A stretch of 5,958 bases of DNA. It comes from Rhodospirillales bacterium. Lineage in GTDB: Bacteria > Pseudomonadota > Alphaproteobacteria > Acetobacterales > Acetobacteraceae. The notes under the pieces are model-generated. The model saw nothing but the letters and a program-made list of their open reading frames with translations. It made no database searches and was not told the DNA's origin. The position numbers were made by a program, and so were the translations under genes. The stretch spans positions 1 through 5,958 of the forward strand of contig JAATGE010000050.1 of NCBI GenBank assembly GCA_015654825.1, written 5' to 3'. Shown in pieces: positions 1-5,700 of this stretch (position 1 is its first letter; each line of letters begins with the position of its first letter).

Positions 1-10
1 AAATAAGCAA

Positions 11-36
11 GGCCAGGGGCTCTGCCCCCTGGACCC
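11..36. repeat. GC-rich hairpin, copy 1 of an intergenic inverted repeat
   Basis: CCAGGGG (13-19) can pair with CCCCTGG (26-32) around a short CTCTG-like loop. An almost exact reverse-complement copy lies at 182-204, so the two copies flank about 145 bp of non-coding DNA. There is no T-run after the stem, so a classical Rho-independent terminator is not supported. It could still sit at the 3' end of a gene to the left of the window: a TAA at 4-6 may be such a stop, but this cannot be told from here. It resembles a dispersed intergenic repeat that I associate with Acetobacteraceae genomes, from memory only. Confidence 0.6.
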
Positions 37-160
37 CCGACGGCGTGCCGCCGCTGTCGTACGCGCTGCGCGGCGGAAGCCTTCTGTACAATCTCGCAGA
101 ACTGTGACTGTGCCTATCGGCTCGGGGTCAATGCCAGACTAGGAACACACAAAATGGGGT

Positions 161-180
161 CTGGGGCCTACTGGCCCCAG
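161..180. repeat. Perfect 8-bp GC hairpin
   Basis: CTGGGGCC (161-168) and GGCCCCAG (173-180) form a perfect 8-bp stem with the 4-nt loop TACT. It lies immediately before the hairpin at 186-202, so the two form a tandem stem-loop pair. It could act as a transcription barrier from the left or belong to the same repeat element. No T-tract follows it. Confidence 0.6.
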
Positions 181-181
181 C

Positions 182-204
182 GGGTCCAGGGCAGAGCCCT
201 GGCC
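182..204. repeat. GC-rich hairpin, inverted copy 2
   Basis: CCAGGGC (186-192), loop AGA, GCCCTGG (196-202) form a perfect 7-bp stem. Read on the minus strand, the 23-nt block equals the block at 11-36 apart from three extra G/C bases in the latter. It is followed by the pyrimidine-rich run CCTTTCCTCCCCCT, which is not a T-tract. It is best read as a dispersed palindromic repeat, and a weak terminator role is possible. Confidence 0.6.
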
Positions 205-216
205 TTTCCTCCCCCT

Positions 217-238
217 AAATGCGACAGTTTTGTGACGT
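217..238 (-). promoter_or_regulatory. Pho-box-like site, minus-strand orientation
   Basis: On the minus strand two adjacent 11-bp units read ACGTCACAAAA and CTGTCGCATTT. The PhoB consensus is two direct 11-bp units of the CTGTCAT/CAAAA type. The second unit fits well and the first is weaker at its 5' end. The core GTCACAAAACTGTC matches GTCACGAAACTGTC at 3957-3970, upstream of the other transcription unit, at 13 of 14 positions. The orientation points away from the gene at 302, which is unusual for an activating site. The neighbouring DUF47/PhoU-like gene makes phosphate control plausible. Confidence 0.45.
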
Positions 239-250
239 GATCGAGATCAA
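237..250. promoter_or_regulatory. FNR/FixK-like box
   Basis: GTGAT-CGAG-ATCAA matches the FNR/FixK consensus TTGAT-N4-ATCAA at 9 of 10 fixed positions, and its core TGATCGAGATCA is a perfect palindrome. The centre lies at 243.5. An extended -10-like TGTTACAGA at 269-277 is placed as expected if the box is centred at about -41.5, the class II FNR position, which would put the start of transcription near 285. This suggests oxygen control of the 302-3791 unit. It overlaps the Pho-like motif by two bases, so one of the two may be fortuitous. Confidence 0.4.
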
Positions 251-268
251 TGCCCACCGCCCCACACC

Positions 269-277
269 TGTTACAGA
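269..277 (+). promoter_or_regulatory. Possible extended -10 element
   Basis: TG-T-TACAGA resembles an extended -10 (TGnTATAAT) but matches the hexamer at only 3 of 6 positions. It is noted because its distance from the FNR-like box fits an activator-dependent promoter, and no good -35 is visible. It would give a leader of about 17 nt before the ATG at 302. Confidence 0.2.
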
Positions 278-301
278 GGCCGCGAACGGGGCAGCAGCGG
301 C

Positions 302-2206
302 ATGAAGCACGAAATACTTGCCGCGATCGGCGAAACCGGCCTGTCGCAGCCTTTCCTGGTGAACGTGGCGCTCGCCGCCAACGACCGTATCAAATACGAA
401 TTCGCTCTGCTGCAAATGGCCGCGGCGCACGCACAGGCGCCCGACCAGGCATTTTCGAGCCTCAAGCGCGAACGTATCGCCTGCGGTATAGATGAACCCG
501 CGCTCGACGACGTGATCGCCGCGGCCACCCGCAGCGGCGACGCCTTTCGCATTCCCGGGGCCGCAAAGATCCTGGCGCGCGCTGCCACCGATCTGCGCCT
601 AATGGCCACGCCGATGATCCAGTCCGGCCACAGCGAGTTCGGCGCGCGCCAGGACACGCTGCTCGCCGCATTGCCAACGATCGCGGACGACCGCCTCGAT
701 GCTGCCACGCTCGCCGCCATCACGCGCGCCGGCACCAACGATGCCGACAGCCTGCACCAGCTTGTCATGGACCTGCACAAGGCGTTGAACGCCATGCAGG
801 CCGCCCTGGCCGAGGAGGATATTGACGGTGCCGCGATCTACGGCATCGCCGACGAGGATCGTGCGCCGGTCCGCGCATTCATGGCCTGCCTCAATCGCAC
901 GGCGCGGCTGAAATTCGATCACCCCGGCCTCTCGACGACCGCAACGCGCCATGACGATGCCCTGGTCATCCAGAACGATATCGGCACGACGGATGCACAC
1001 GTGATCGTAGTCCACGTCACCGGGCTCAGCATCACGATCACCTATGCCGACGTGCATGAGGAACGTCTGGCGTTCTTCCAGGACATGCTGGCGCGCTATC
1101 ACGCCACTTGGGAGACGAGCCACGCGCGCCGGCTCGGGGAGGGCGATCAATTCGACCTCACCGTCGGCAGCTTTACCGCGACCACCGAGGAGCGGCGCCT
1201 GGAATTTCTGAGCTTCCTCGGCTCGCGACTGGTTTTCCTGATCGACTGGAACCGCGCGCGCAAGCAATTGCGCGGCTTCCTGCCCAGTCAGGCACGCCTG
1301 CATGTGCTGCGTGAAGCGGCCGGGCAGGAGGTCGGGCATCGCGCGTTCCTGGAACTTGGCGGCGCACGGCTGGTCAACCAGGCGATCGAGGCGATCGGCG
1401 ACACCTCGCTGCATTTCGGCGACCGGCTCAGCGATGTGCTCGGCGTCGCGGAAACCGAAACGTTTCTGTCGTTCGTGCTGCGCGCCGCGGCGGAAGGCAT
1501 GCTGGCGCATCAATCGGCCTCGCTGATCCGCGATCGCGTGCGGGTCGAACTGTCCCGTCATTTCAGCAACGAGGAGCGGCGGTTGCTGCGCCTTGCGGCC
1601 GAACACGCGGGACTGATCGGCGAGTTGGCCTTGCTGGCCCATGAGACGATCCTGATCGTAGCCTCCGGCGAAAGCGGCCTCGATGCATGTGCCGCCCGCG
1701 CCAGTGGCTTCGAGCATGATGCCGACCGGATCTGCGCCGACGTCCGCCTCGCCGTGAAGCGCCGGCCCGACCATGCCGCGTTCGATACGTTACTGCGCAC
1801 GGCGGATGATGCGGCCGATGCGTTGGAGGAGGCGATATTTCTGTGCACCCAGTTCACCCACGGCGCCAACTCCGTCGACGCGCTGCTTGCGCTGGCGGCC
1901 CTGCTCGTGGCGGCGGCGCAGGAATGGGTCAAGGTCCTGGCGCACGCCGACCACGTGCAGGATCCCGGCACCAGCGAGGATATCGACGATCTGCTGACGT
2001 CGCTCGATCGGGTCCTGGCCCTGGAGCACGAAGTGGACGATGCACAGCGCGCGCTGACCACCGAAACGATCCGTTCGGCCCGGGATTTTCGGGAACTGCA
2101 TCTCGGCACCGCCGTCGGCGACCGGCTGGAAGAGGCGGCGGACGCGTTGAAACGCACCAGTCTGATGCTGCGCGACCATGTGCTCGATGACGTACTCAAT
2201 GGTTGA
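302..2206 (+). CDS. DUF47/PhoU-like protein with large unrecognised N-terminal region
   Basis: This is a 634-aa, probably cytoplasmic, mostly helical protein with no signal peptide or clear membrane segment. Residues about 435-630 look like a DUF47 (PhoU-related) domain. The phosphate-family acidic motif is FEHDADRI (470-477), followed by ADDAADALEEA (501-511), LEHEVDDAQRAL (574-585) and DRLEEAADALKR (607-618), at the spacing of the paired helical bundles. DUF47 proteins are normally about 210 aa and usually sit beside Pit-type phosphate transporters. Here the domain follows about 430 residues that I do not recognise. That part includes a probable beta-rich segment around 218-250 (DDALVIQNDIGTTDAHV, then VIVVHVTGLSITITYADVH) and long helices. 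ATG 302 is the first start codon after the in-frame stop at 233-235; no ATG, GTG or TTG lies between. The Shine-Dalgarno sequence is weak. The 3' end overlaps the next gene by 29 nt, so the two are probably translationally coupled. The DUF47 call is fairly sure. The biochemical role is unknown, and a phosphate-linked regulatory or metal-binding role is inference. Confidence 0.8.
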   Translation: MKHEILAAIGETGLSQPFLVNVALAANDRIKYEFALLQMAAAHAQAPDQAFSSLKRERIACGIDEPALDDVIAAATRSGDAFRIPGAAKILARAATDLRLMATPMIQSGHSEFGARQDTLLAALPTIADDRLDAATLAAITRAGTNDADSLHQLVMDLHKALNAMQAALAEEDIDGAAIYGIADEDRAPVRAFMACLNRTARLKFDHPGLSTTATRHDDALVIQNDIGTTDAHVIVVHVTGLSITITYADVHEERLAFFQDMLARYHATWETSHARRLGEGDQFDLTVGSFTATTEERRLEFLSFLGSRLVFLIDWNRARKQLRGFLPSQARLHVLREAAGQEVGHRAFLELGGARLVNQAIEAIGDTSLHFGDRLSDVLGVAETETFLSFVLRAAAEGMLAHQSASLIRDRVRVELSRHFSNEERRLLRLAAEHAGLIGELALLAHETILIVASGESGLDACAARASGFEHDADRICADVRLAVKRRPDHAAFDTLLRTADDAADALEEAIFLCTQFTHGANSVDALLALAALLVAAAQEWVKVLAHADHVQDPGTSEDIDDLLTSLDRVLALEHEVDDAQRALTTETIRSARDFRELHLGTAVGDRLEEAADALKRTSLMLRDHVLDDVLNG

Positions 2207-3791
2207 GGCAGGGCCGGCGTTTTTCACCATCCTGCCCGGCCGGCCGGTACCGGAAACCGATGTCGCGGCGGTCGGCAACAAGGCCTGGAACCTGATGCGC
2301 CTCGCTGCGGCGGACCTTCCGGTACCGCCCGCCTTCGTGCTGCCCACCACCTGGTGGCGCCGCCACGCGGAAGCCGGGGACGCTGCATTGCGGCAGGCGC
2401 TTGCCGACGGGCTGGCGCGCATCGAAGCCGCAACCGGCCTCGCCTTCGGCTCCAGGCGGCGCCCGCTGCTTGTTTCGGTGCGATCGGGCGCCGCCATATC
2501 GATGCCGGGCATGCTCGAAACCGTGCTGAATGTCGGCCTCACGCACGACAGCGTGGAAGGCATGATCCGGCTCACCGGCAATCCGTGCCTCGCATGGGAC
2601 AGCTTTCGCCGCCTGATCGAGAATTACGCCGAAATCGTCAGCGGTCTGGCGCCGGAACCGTTCGCCTTGATCCTCGCGCGAGCGGTACAGGATGCGGGCG
2701 TTGCGAGCGAACGTGCGCTCGATTTTCGTGCCCTTCGCGCAGTGAGCCTGGAAATGCTGGCGTGTTACGAAAAGTTTGCGGGAAATCCGTTCCCGGCCGA
2801 TCCGATGGAGCAGCTAGCGCAGGCCACGGCCGCGATCATTCGCAGCTGGGATGCACCGAAAGCGACCGCCTATCGCCAGTCACAACAGCTTTCCGACGCT
2901 GGGGGCACCGCGGTCACGATACAAACCATGGTGTTCGGCAACGCCGGCGCGCGATCGGGATCGGGGGTGGGTTTTACGCGCGATCCCGCGACCGGCGCGG
3001 CGCAACTCTATTTCGATTTCTGTTTCAATGGCCAAGGTGAGGACGTCGTCGCCGGCCGCCACGCGATCGCCGACGATGCCAAATTGGAACGGCGGCTGCC
3101 GGGCGTTTACGCGGAGCTGCAGGCGGTGCGCGGCCGGCTCGAAGCATCGTTTCACGAAGCGCAGGATTTTGAATTCACCGTGCAGGAAGGGGCGTTCCAT
3201 ATCCTGCAGACACGCACCGCCAAGCGCACCCCGTGGGCGGCGCTGCAAATCGCCGTGGACATGGTGCGCGAAGGCCTGATCACGCAAGCCGAAGCGCTGC
3301 GCCGCGTGGCCTCGATCGATTTGACCAAGGTCGAGCAGACCCATTTGGCCGCCACACAGGCCGCTCCCCTGGCCAGTGCCACCGGCGCCGGCCCGGGTGT
3401 GGCGAGCGGCGCGATCGCGCTCGATGCGCAGGCCGTGGCCCGCCTGGGGCAGGGGGGCCAGCACGTGATCCTGCTGCGCCCGGATACCGTGACCGACGAT
3501 ATTGCGGCACTCGTGAATGCCGCTGGCATTTTAACCCGGGCCGGCAGCCGCACGTCGCACGCCGCGGTGGTCGCTCGTCAACTCGGCAAGGTGTGTCTCG
3601 TCGGATGCCGGGACCTGGCCATCGATATGTCGGCGCGGCGATGCCGGATCGGCACGCACGATCTGGCGGAAGGCGACTTGATCAGCCTCGATGGCAACGA
3701 AGGCAGGATTTATGCCGGCGCCATCGAGGTAGTTCATTCGCGCCCGAACGAGGCCCTGGCGCTGGTAGAAGCGTGGCGTCGCGACAATTAA
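2178..3791 (+). CDS. Pyruvate phosphate dikinase-like protein lacking the PEP/pyruvate barrel
   Basis: This 537-aa protein matches the first two-thirds of pyruvate phosphate dikinase (PPDK). The N-terminal ATP-grasp region spans about 15-350, with VGNKAWNL (32-39, Lys35), LLVSVRSGAAISMPGMLETV (97-116, Arg102), WDSFRRLIENY (140-150), GFTRDPATG (265-273), NGQGEDVVAG (284-293), and DFEF...LQTR with Asp330, Glu332, Gln344 and Arg346. The last four have exactly the spacing of the known ATP-site residues of PPDK. The swivelling phosphohistidine domain is about 395-515, with SRTSHAAVVAR (457-467) and His461 as the residue expected to be phosphorylated. The protein ends just after this domain. Full PPDK is about 880 aa, and the missing part is the TIM barrel that binds pyruvate/PEP. 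It could therefore catalyse ATP plus Pi to phosphohistidine, AMP and PPi, but needs another acceptor or partner. There is no sign of a frameshift: the following DNA is a palindrome and then a different gene. ATGs at 2187 and 2199 are alternative starts, none with a good ribosome site. The overlap with the DUF47 gene indicates one operon. Confidence 0.85.
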   Translation: MCSMTYSMVEAGPAFFTILPGRPVPETDVAAVGNKAWNLMRLAAADLPVPPAFVLPTTWWRRHAEAGDAALRQALADGLARIEAATGLAFGSRRRPLLVSVRSGAAISMPGMLETVLNVGLTHDSVEGMIRLTGNPCLAWDSFRRLIENYAEIVSGLAPEPFALILARAVQDAGVASERALDFRALRAVSLEMLACYEKFAGNPFPADPMEQLAQATAAIIRSWDAPKATAYRQSQQLSDAGGTAVTIQTMVFGNAGARSGSGVGFTRDPATGAAQLYFDFCFNGQGEDVVAGRHAIADDAKLERRLPGVYAELQAVRGRLEASFHEAQDFEFTVQEGAFHILQTRTAKRTPWAALQIAVDMVREGLITQAEALRRVASIDLTKVEQTHLAATQAAPLASATGAGPGVASGAIALDAQAVARLGQGGQHVILLRPDTVTDDIAALVNAAGILTRAGSRTSHAAVVARQLGKVCLVGCRDLAIDMSARRCRIGTHDLAEGDLISLDGNEGRIYAGAIEVVHSRPNEALALVEAWRRDN

Positions 3792-3860
3792 CAAAAGTTT
3801 TTGCTTCTTTTTTCAAAAAGAAGTTCTTTTTTGAAAAAAACCAAAAAACTTTTGTTGATT
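3786..3860. terminator. Long A/T-rich imperfect palindrome, probable terminator or intergenic repeat
   Basis: The arms AACAAAAGTTTTT (3790-3802) and AAAAACTTTTGTT (3844-3856) are perfectly complementary over 13 bp. The pairing extends outward with one G:U wobble to 3786/3860. Inside, CTTCTTTTT (3804-3812) pairs with AAAAAGAAG (3815-3823), and a second, nearly full-length pairing folds about 3823. The left arm includes the TAA stop of the dikinase gene (3789-3791). The strong A/T bias contrasts with the GC-rich genes on both sides. It likely ends transcription of the upstream unit, possibly from both directions, and resembles a dispersed repeat that I recall from Acetobacteraceae genomes. It lacks the GC stem of a standard terminator. 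Confidence 0.65.
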
Positions 3861-3868
3861 CAGATCAT
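3855..3868. promoter_or_regulatory. Second FNR/FixK-like box
   Basis: TTGAT-TCAG-ATCAT matches TTGAT-N4-ATCAA at 9 of 10 fixed positions, with its centre at 3861.5. An AT-rich CATTTAAA (3894-3901) downstream could serve as a -10 at roughly the right distance. Its first bases belong to the right arm of the A/T-rich palindrome, so the match could be a by-product of the repeat. If real, it gives a leader of about 100 nt before the gene at 4003. Confidence 0.3.
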
Positions 3869-3943
3869 GGCCGCCGACGGGCGCCAGCGGCAGCATTTAA
3901 ACGGTAGCGAAACGGCGGTGGCTCGAAAAAACGGGCCTGGTAT

Positions 3944-3976
3944 CTGTCTTTGTGCTGTCACGAAACTGTCAAATTC
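3944..3976 (+). promoter_or_regulatory. Pho box: three tandem 11-bp CTGTC repeats
   Basis: Three contiguous 11-bp units begin at 3944 (CTGTCTTTGTG), 3955 (CTGTCACGAAA) and 3966 (CTGTCAAATTC). PhoB binds tandem 11-bp direct repeats of CTGTCAT/C-AAAA type. Units two and three agree with the E. coli pstS Pho box, as I recall it, at 19 of 22 positions. The site is in the sense orientation for the gene at 4003. The end of unit three is only 26 nt from the ATG, so transcription driven by units one and two, starting near 3980-3985, fits best. TCAAAT at 3969-3974 is a possible -10. Control by phosphate starvation through PhoB is the likely reading. Confidence 0.65.
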
Positions 3977-3992
3977 CACGATCGCTGCGCAC

Positions 3993-3996
3993 GAGG
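3993..3996 (+). promoter_or_regulatory. Ribosome binding site of the ExbB-fusion gene
   Basis: GAGG lies 6 nt before ATG 4003. Together with the ideal signal peptide that starts at this ATG, it decides the start against the in-frame GTG at 3952, which would add 17 residues before the signal peptide and would lie inside the Pho box. Confidence 0.65.
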
Positions 3997-4002
3997 TTGA
4001 AA

Positions 4003-5700
4003 ATGCAACGAATTCTCTTATCGCTCGGGTTGCTCGCCGCCTTGCTGCTGCCTGCCGCGGCGCAGGCCTGGTGGCATGCGGACTGGGCCTACCGGACAAA
4101 GATCGTTCTGGATACCGGCCGCACCGGCGTGCCGCTGACCGGAACGGTGACCGCGGTGCCTGTTGCCATCAGGCTGCACGCCGGCAACTTCAATTTTCTC
4201 GATACCCGCGACAACGGCGCGGATCTGCGCTTCATCGCCGGTGACGACAAGACGCCGCTGCCGTTCCATATCGACATCTATGACTGGGTCGACGAAATCG
4301 GCATCGTCTGGGTTCAGGTACCAAAACTCGGCGGCGCGGACGCGCCACCCTATATCTGGATGTACTACGGCAATCCGCACGCCACACCGGCCGGGGACCC
4401 GAAAGCCACCTACGACGCTGACCAGACCGCGGTGTTTCATTTTGCCGCCCGTCAAGTGGCGCCGCAGAACTCCACCGCCTACGCCAATAACGCGAAAAGC
4501 TCGACCGCCGCTATCGTGGCCGCGGGTTATCTCGACCGTGCCGCGCATTTCGATGCCGCCAGCCGCATCGTCATCCCGCCATCGCCCTCGCTGAAGCTGC
4601 CGGCGGGCGGTGCCCTCACATTTTCCGCCTGGCTCAAGCCCGACGCGCCAAAGCCGGGTGGCGTGCCCGCCGCCGGCGGCCAGGCGATCCTTACGCGCCA
4701 GGACGGCGCCAGTTCGTTCTCGATCGGGCTGCAGGACGGCCAGGTCATCGCGCGTATCGTCGCCGCCGATGGCACGGTGCTCGCGACGCCGGCAGGCGCG
4801 CGCCTGCCGGCAGGCGACTGGCATCACCTGGCCGTCACGGTGTCCGATCACGTAACGATCTATCTCGACGGCATCGAAGCGGCCTCCATGGCGGCGCGCC
4901 TGCCGGCGCTCGACAGCGAGATTGTGCTCGGCGCGCCGGAGACCGCGTCGGCGCCGGCGACGGGGGGCTTTGTCGGCGCGATGGACGAAGTGCAAATCTC
5001 CCGGGTCGCGCGCTCGCCCGCATGGGTCAGGCTCGCCGCACTGGGCCAGGGGCCGGACAGCAAGCTCGTCACACTTGAAACGACCGACCAGGCGGGCGCC
5101 GGCGGCAGCGAGTATCTGGCGATCCTGAGCATGCTCGCCGGGTCAGTAACGATAGACGGCTGGGTCGTGATCGGCCTGATCGCACTGCTCGGTTTCGTCA
5201 GTGCCGAGGTAATGGTCGACAAGGCCCTGCTGCTACGCCGCACCGTGCGGGCGAACACACGCTTCCTCGCCGCCTTCCACGATCCCGCTGCCGACCTGCT
5301 GGCGCTGGATGCCGGTGCGGCCGCGGGTTCGCCGCACGACGGAGATTGGGACGATTCGCCGCTCTACGCCATCTACGCGGCCGGCCTGCGCGAGGCCCGC
5401 CGCATCGGCGCCGCCAGCGGCCTCTCCGGCCTGAATTTCGAGGTCATCCGCACCGCCGTCGACAGCAGCCTGCTGGCCGAACTGAACCGGCTGGGCGCAC
5501 GCATGGTGCTGGTGACGCTGGCGGTCAGCGGTGCACCGTTTCTCGGGTTGCTCGGCACTGTCATCGGCATCATGATTACGTTCGGCACGGTGGCGCTGAA
5601 GGGTGACGTCAACATCAACACTATAGCGCCCGGCATTTCCGCGGCGCTGACCGCCACCGCCACCTGCATGGCCGTCGCGATCCCCGCTTTGTTCGGCTAA
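4003..5700 (+). CDS. DUF2341-LamG-ExbB/TolQ/MotA proton channel fusion, ended early by TAA
   Basis: The 565-aa product starts with a signal peptide (1-22, MQRILLSLGLLAALLLPAAA then QA, cleavage before WW). A DUF2341 domain covers about 25-150, with FLDTRDNGADLRFI (65-78) and IWMYYGNP (118-125). A LamG/concanavalin-like beta-sandwich lies at about 175-345, with ALTFSAWLKP (204-213), GDWHHLAVTV (271-280), IYLDG (286-290) and GAMDEVQISRVARS (325-338). The rest is an ExbB/TolQ channel: TM1 about 386-403, a cytoplasmic helical section, TM2 about 500-527 with GLLGTVIGIM (515-524), and TM3 about 543-565 with TATATCMAVAIPALFG. ExbB pentamers with ExbD use the proton gradient to drive TonB-dependent outer-membrane transport. 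The secreted lectin-like part may touch peptidoglycan, glycans or a periplasmic partner (inference). The TAA at 5698-5700 falls exactly where the family usually has Tyr after AIPALFG, and the frame continues open to 5802. The gene is therefore either a nonsense mutant, a sequencing error, or encodes a shortened channel. Confidence 0.85.
   Translation: MQRILLSLGLLAALLLPAAAQAWWHADWAYRTKIVLDTGRTGVPLTGTVTAVPVAIRLHAGNFNFLDTRDNGADLRFIAGDDKTPLPFHIDIYDWVDEIGIVWVQVPKLGGADAPPYIWMYYGNPHATPAGDPKATYDADQTAVFHFAARQVAPQNSTAYANNAKSSTAAIVAAGYLDRAAHFDAASRIVIPPSPSLKLPAGGALTFSAWLKPDAPKPGGVPAAGGQAILTRQDGASSFSIGLQDGQVIARIVAADGTVLATPAGARLPAGDWHHLAVTVSDHVTIYLDGIEAASMAARLPALDSEIVLGAPETASAPATGGFVGAMDEVQISRVARSPAWVRLAALGQGPDSKLVTLETTDQAGAGGSEYLAILSMLAGSVTIDGWVVIGLIALLGFVSAEVMVDKALLLRRTVRANTRFLAAFHDPAADLLALDAGAAAGSPHDGDWDDSPLYAIYAAGLREARRIGAASGLSGLNFEVIRTAVDSSLLAELNRLGARMVLVTLAVSGAPFLGLLGTVIGIMITFGTVALKGDVNINTIAPGISAALTATATCMAVAIPALFG
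4788..4816. repeat. 24-bp perfect palindrome with overlapping direct repeat inside the LamG coding region
   Basis: GCCGGCAGGCG (4788-4798), CG, CGCCTGCCGGC (4801-4811) is a perfect inverted repeat. The 11-mer GCCGGCAGGCG recurs at 4806-4816. It encodes part of TPAGARLPAGDW, so it may be only a by-product of GC-rich codons for a small repeated Pro-Ala-Gly motif. Confidence 0.5.

Noticed and set aside
85..92. TACAAT as a -10 box
   Set aside because: There is no acceptable -35 element 16-18 bp upstream and no gene starts soon after it.
1..301. CRISPR array, tRNA or riboswitch in the leader
   Set aside because: The hairpins are not regularly spaced direct repeats, and no cloverleaf or recognisable aptamer core could be found by eye.
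599..1774. Long minus-strand open frame (391 codons) opposite the DUF47 gene
   Set aside because: It is a shadow of the plus-strand gene in GC-rich DNA. The plus frame carries recognisable domain motifs and the minus translation does not.
3789..3850. Dikinase gene as a frameshifted full-length PPDK
   Set aside because: No PEP-binding barrel sequence is visible in any frame after 3791. The palindrome and another gene follow directly.
3952..4002. Upstream GTG start for the ExbB-fusion gene
   Set aside because: It would add 17 residues ahead of a textbook signal peptide, lies in the Pho box, and lacks a ribosome site. ATG 4003 has GAGG at the right distance.
3801..4244. Plus-strand open frame across the palindrome and regulatory region
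   Set aside because: It begins inside the A/T-rich palindrome and runs out of frame into the signal-peptide gene. Its translation shows no family features.
4018..4995. Minus-strand open frame of 325 codons opposite the ExbB fusion
   Set aside because: It has low-complexity Arg/Gly/Ala-rich composition and no motif, and it lies opposite clear DUF2341 and LamG coding sequence.
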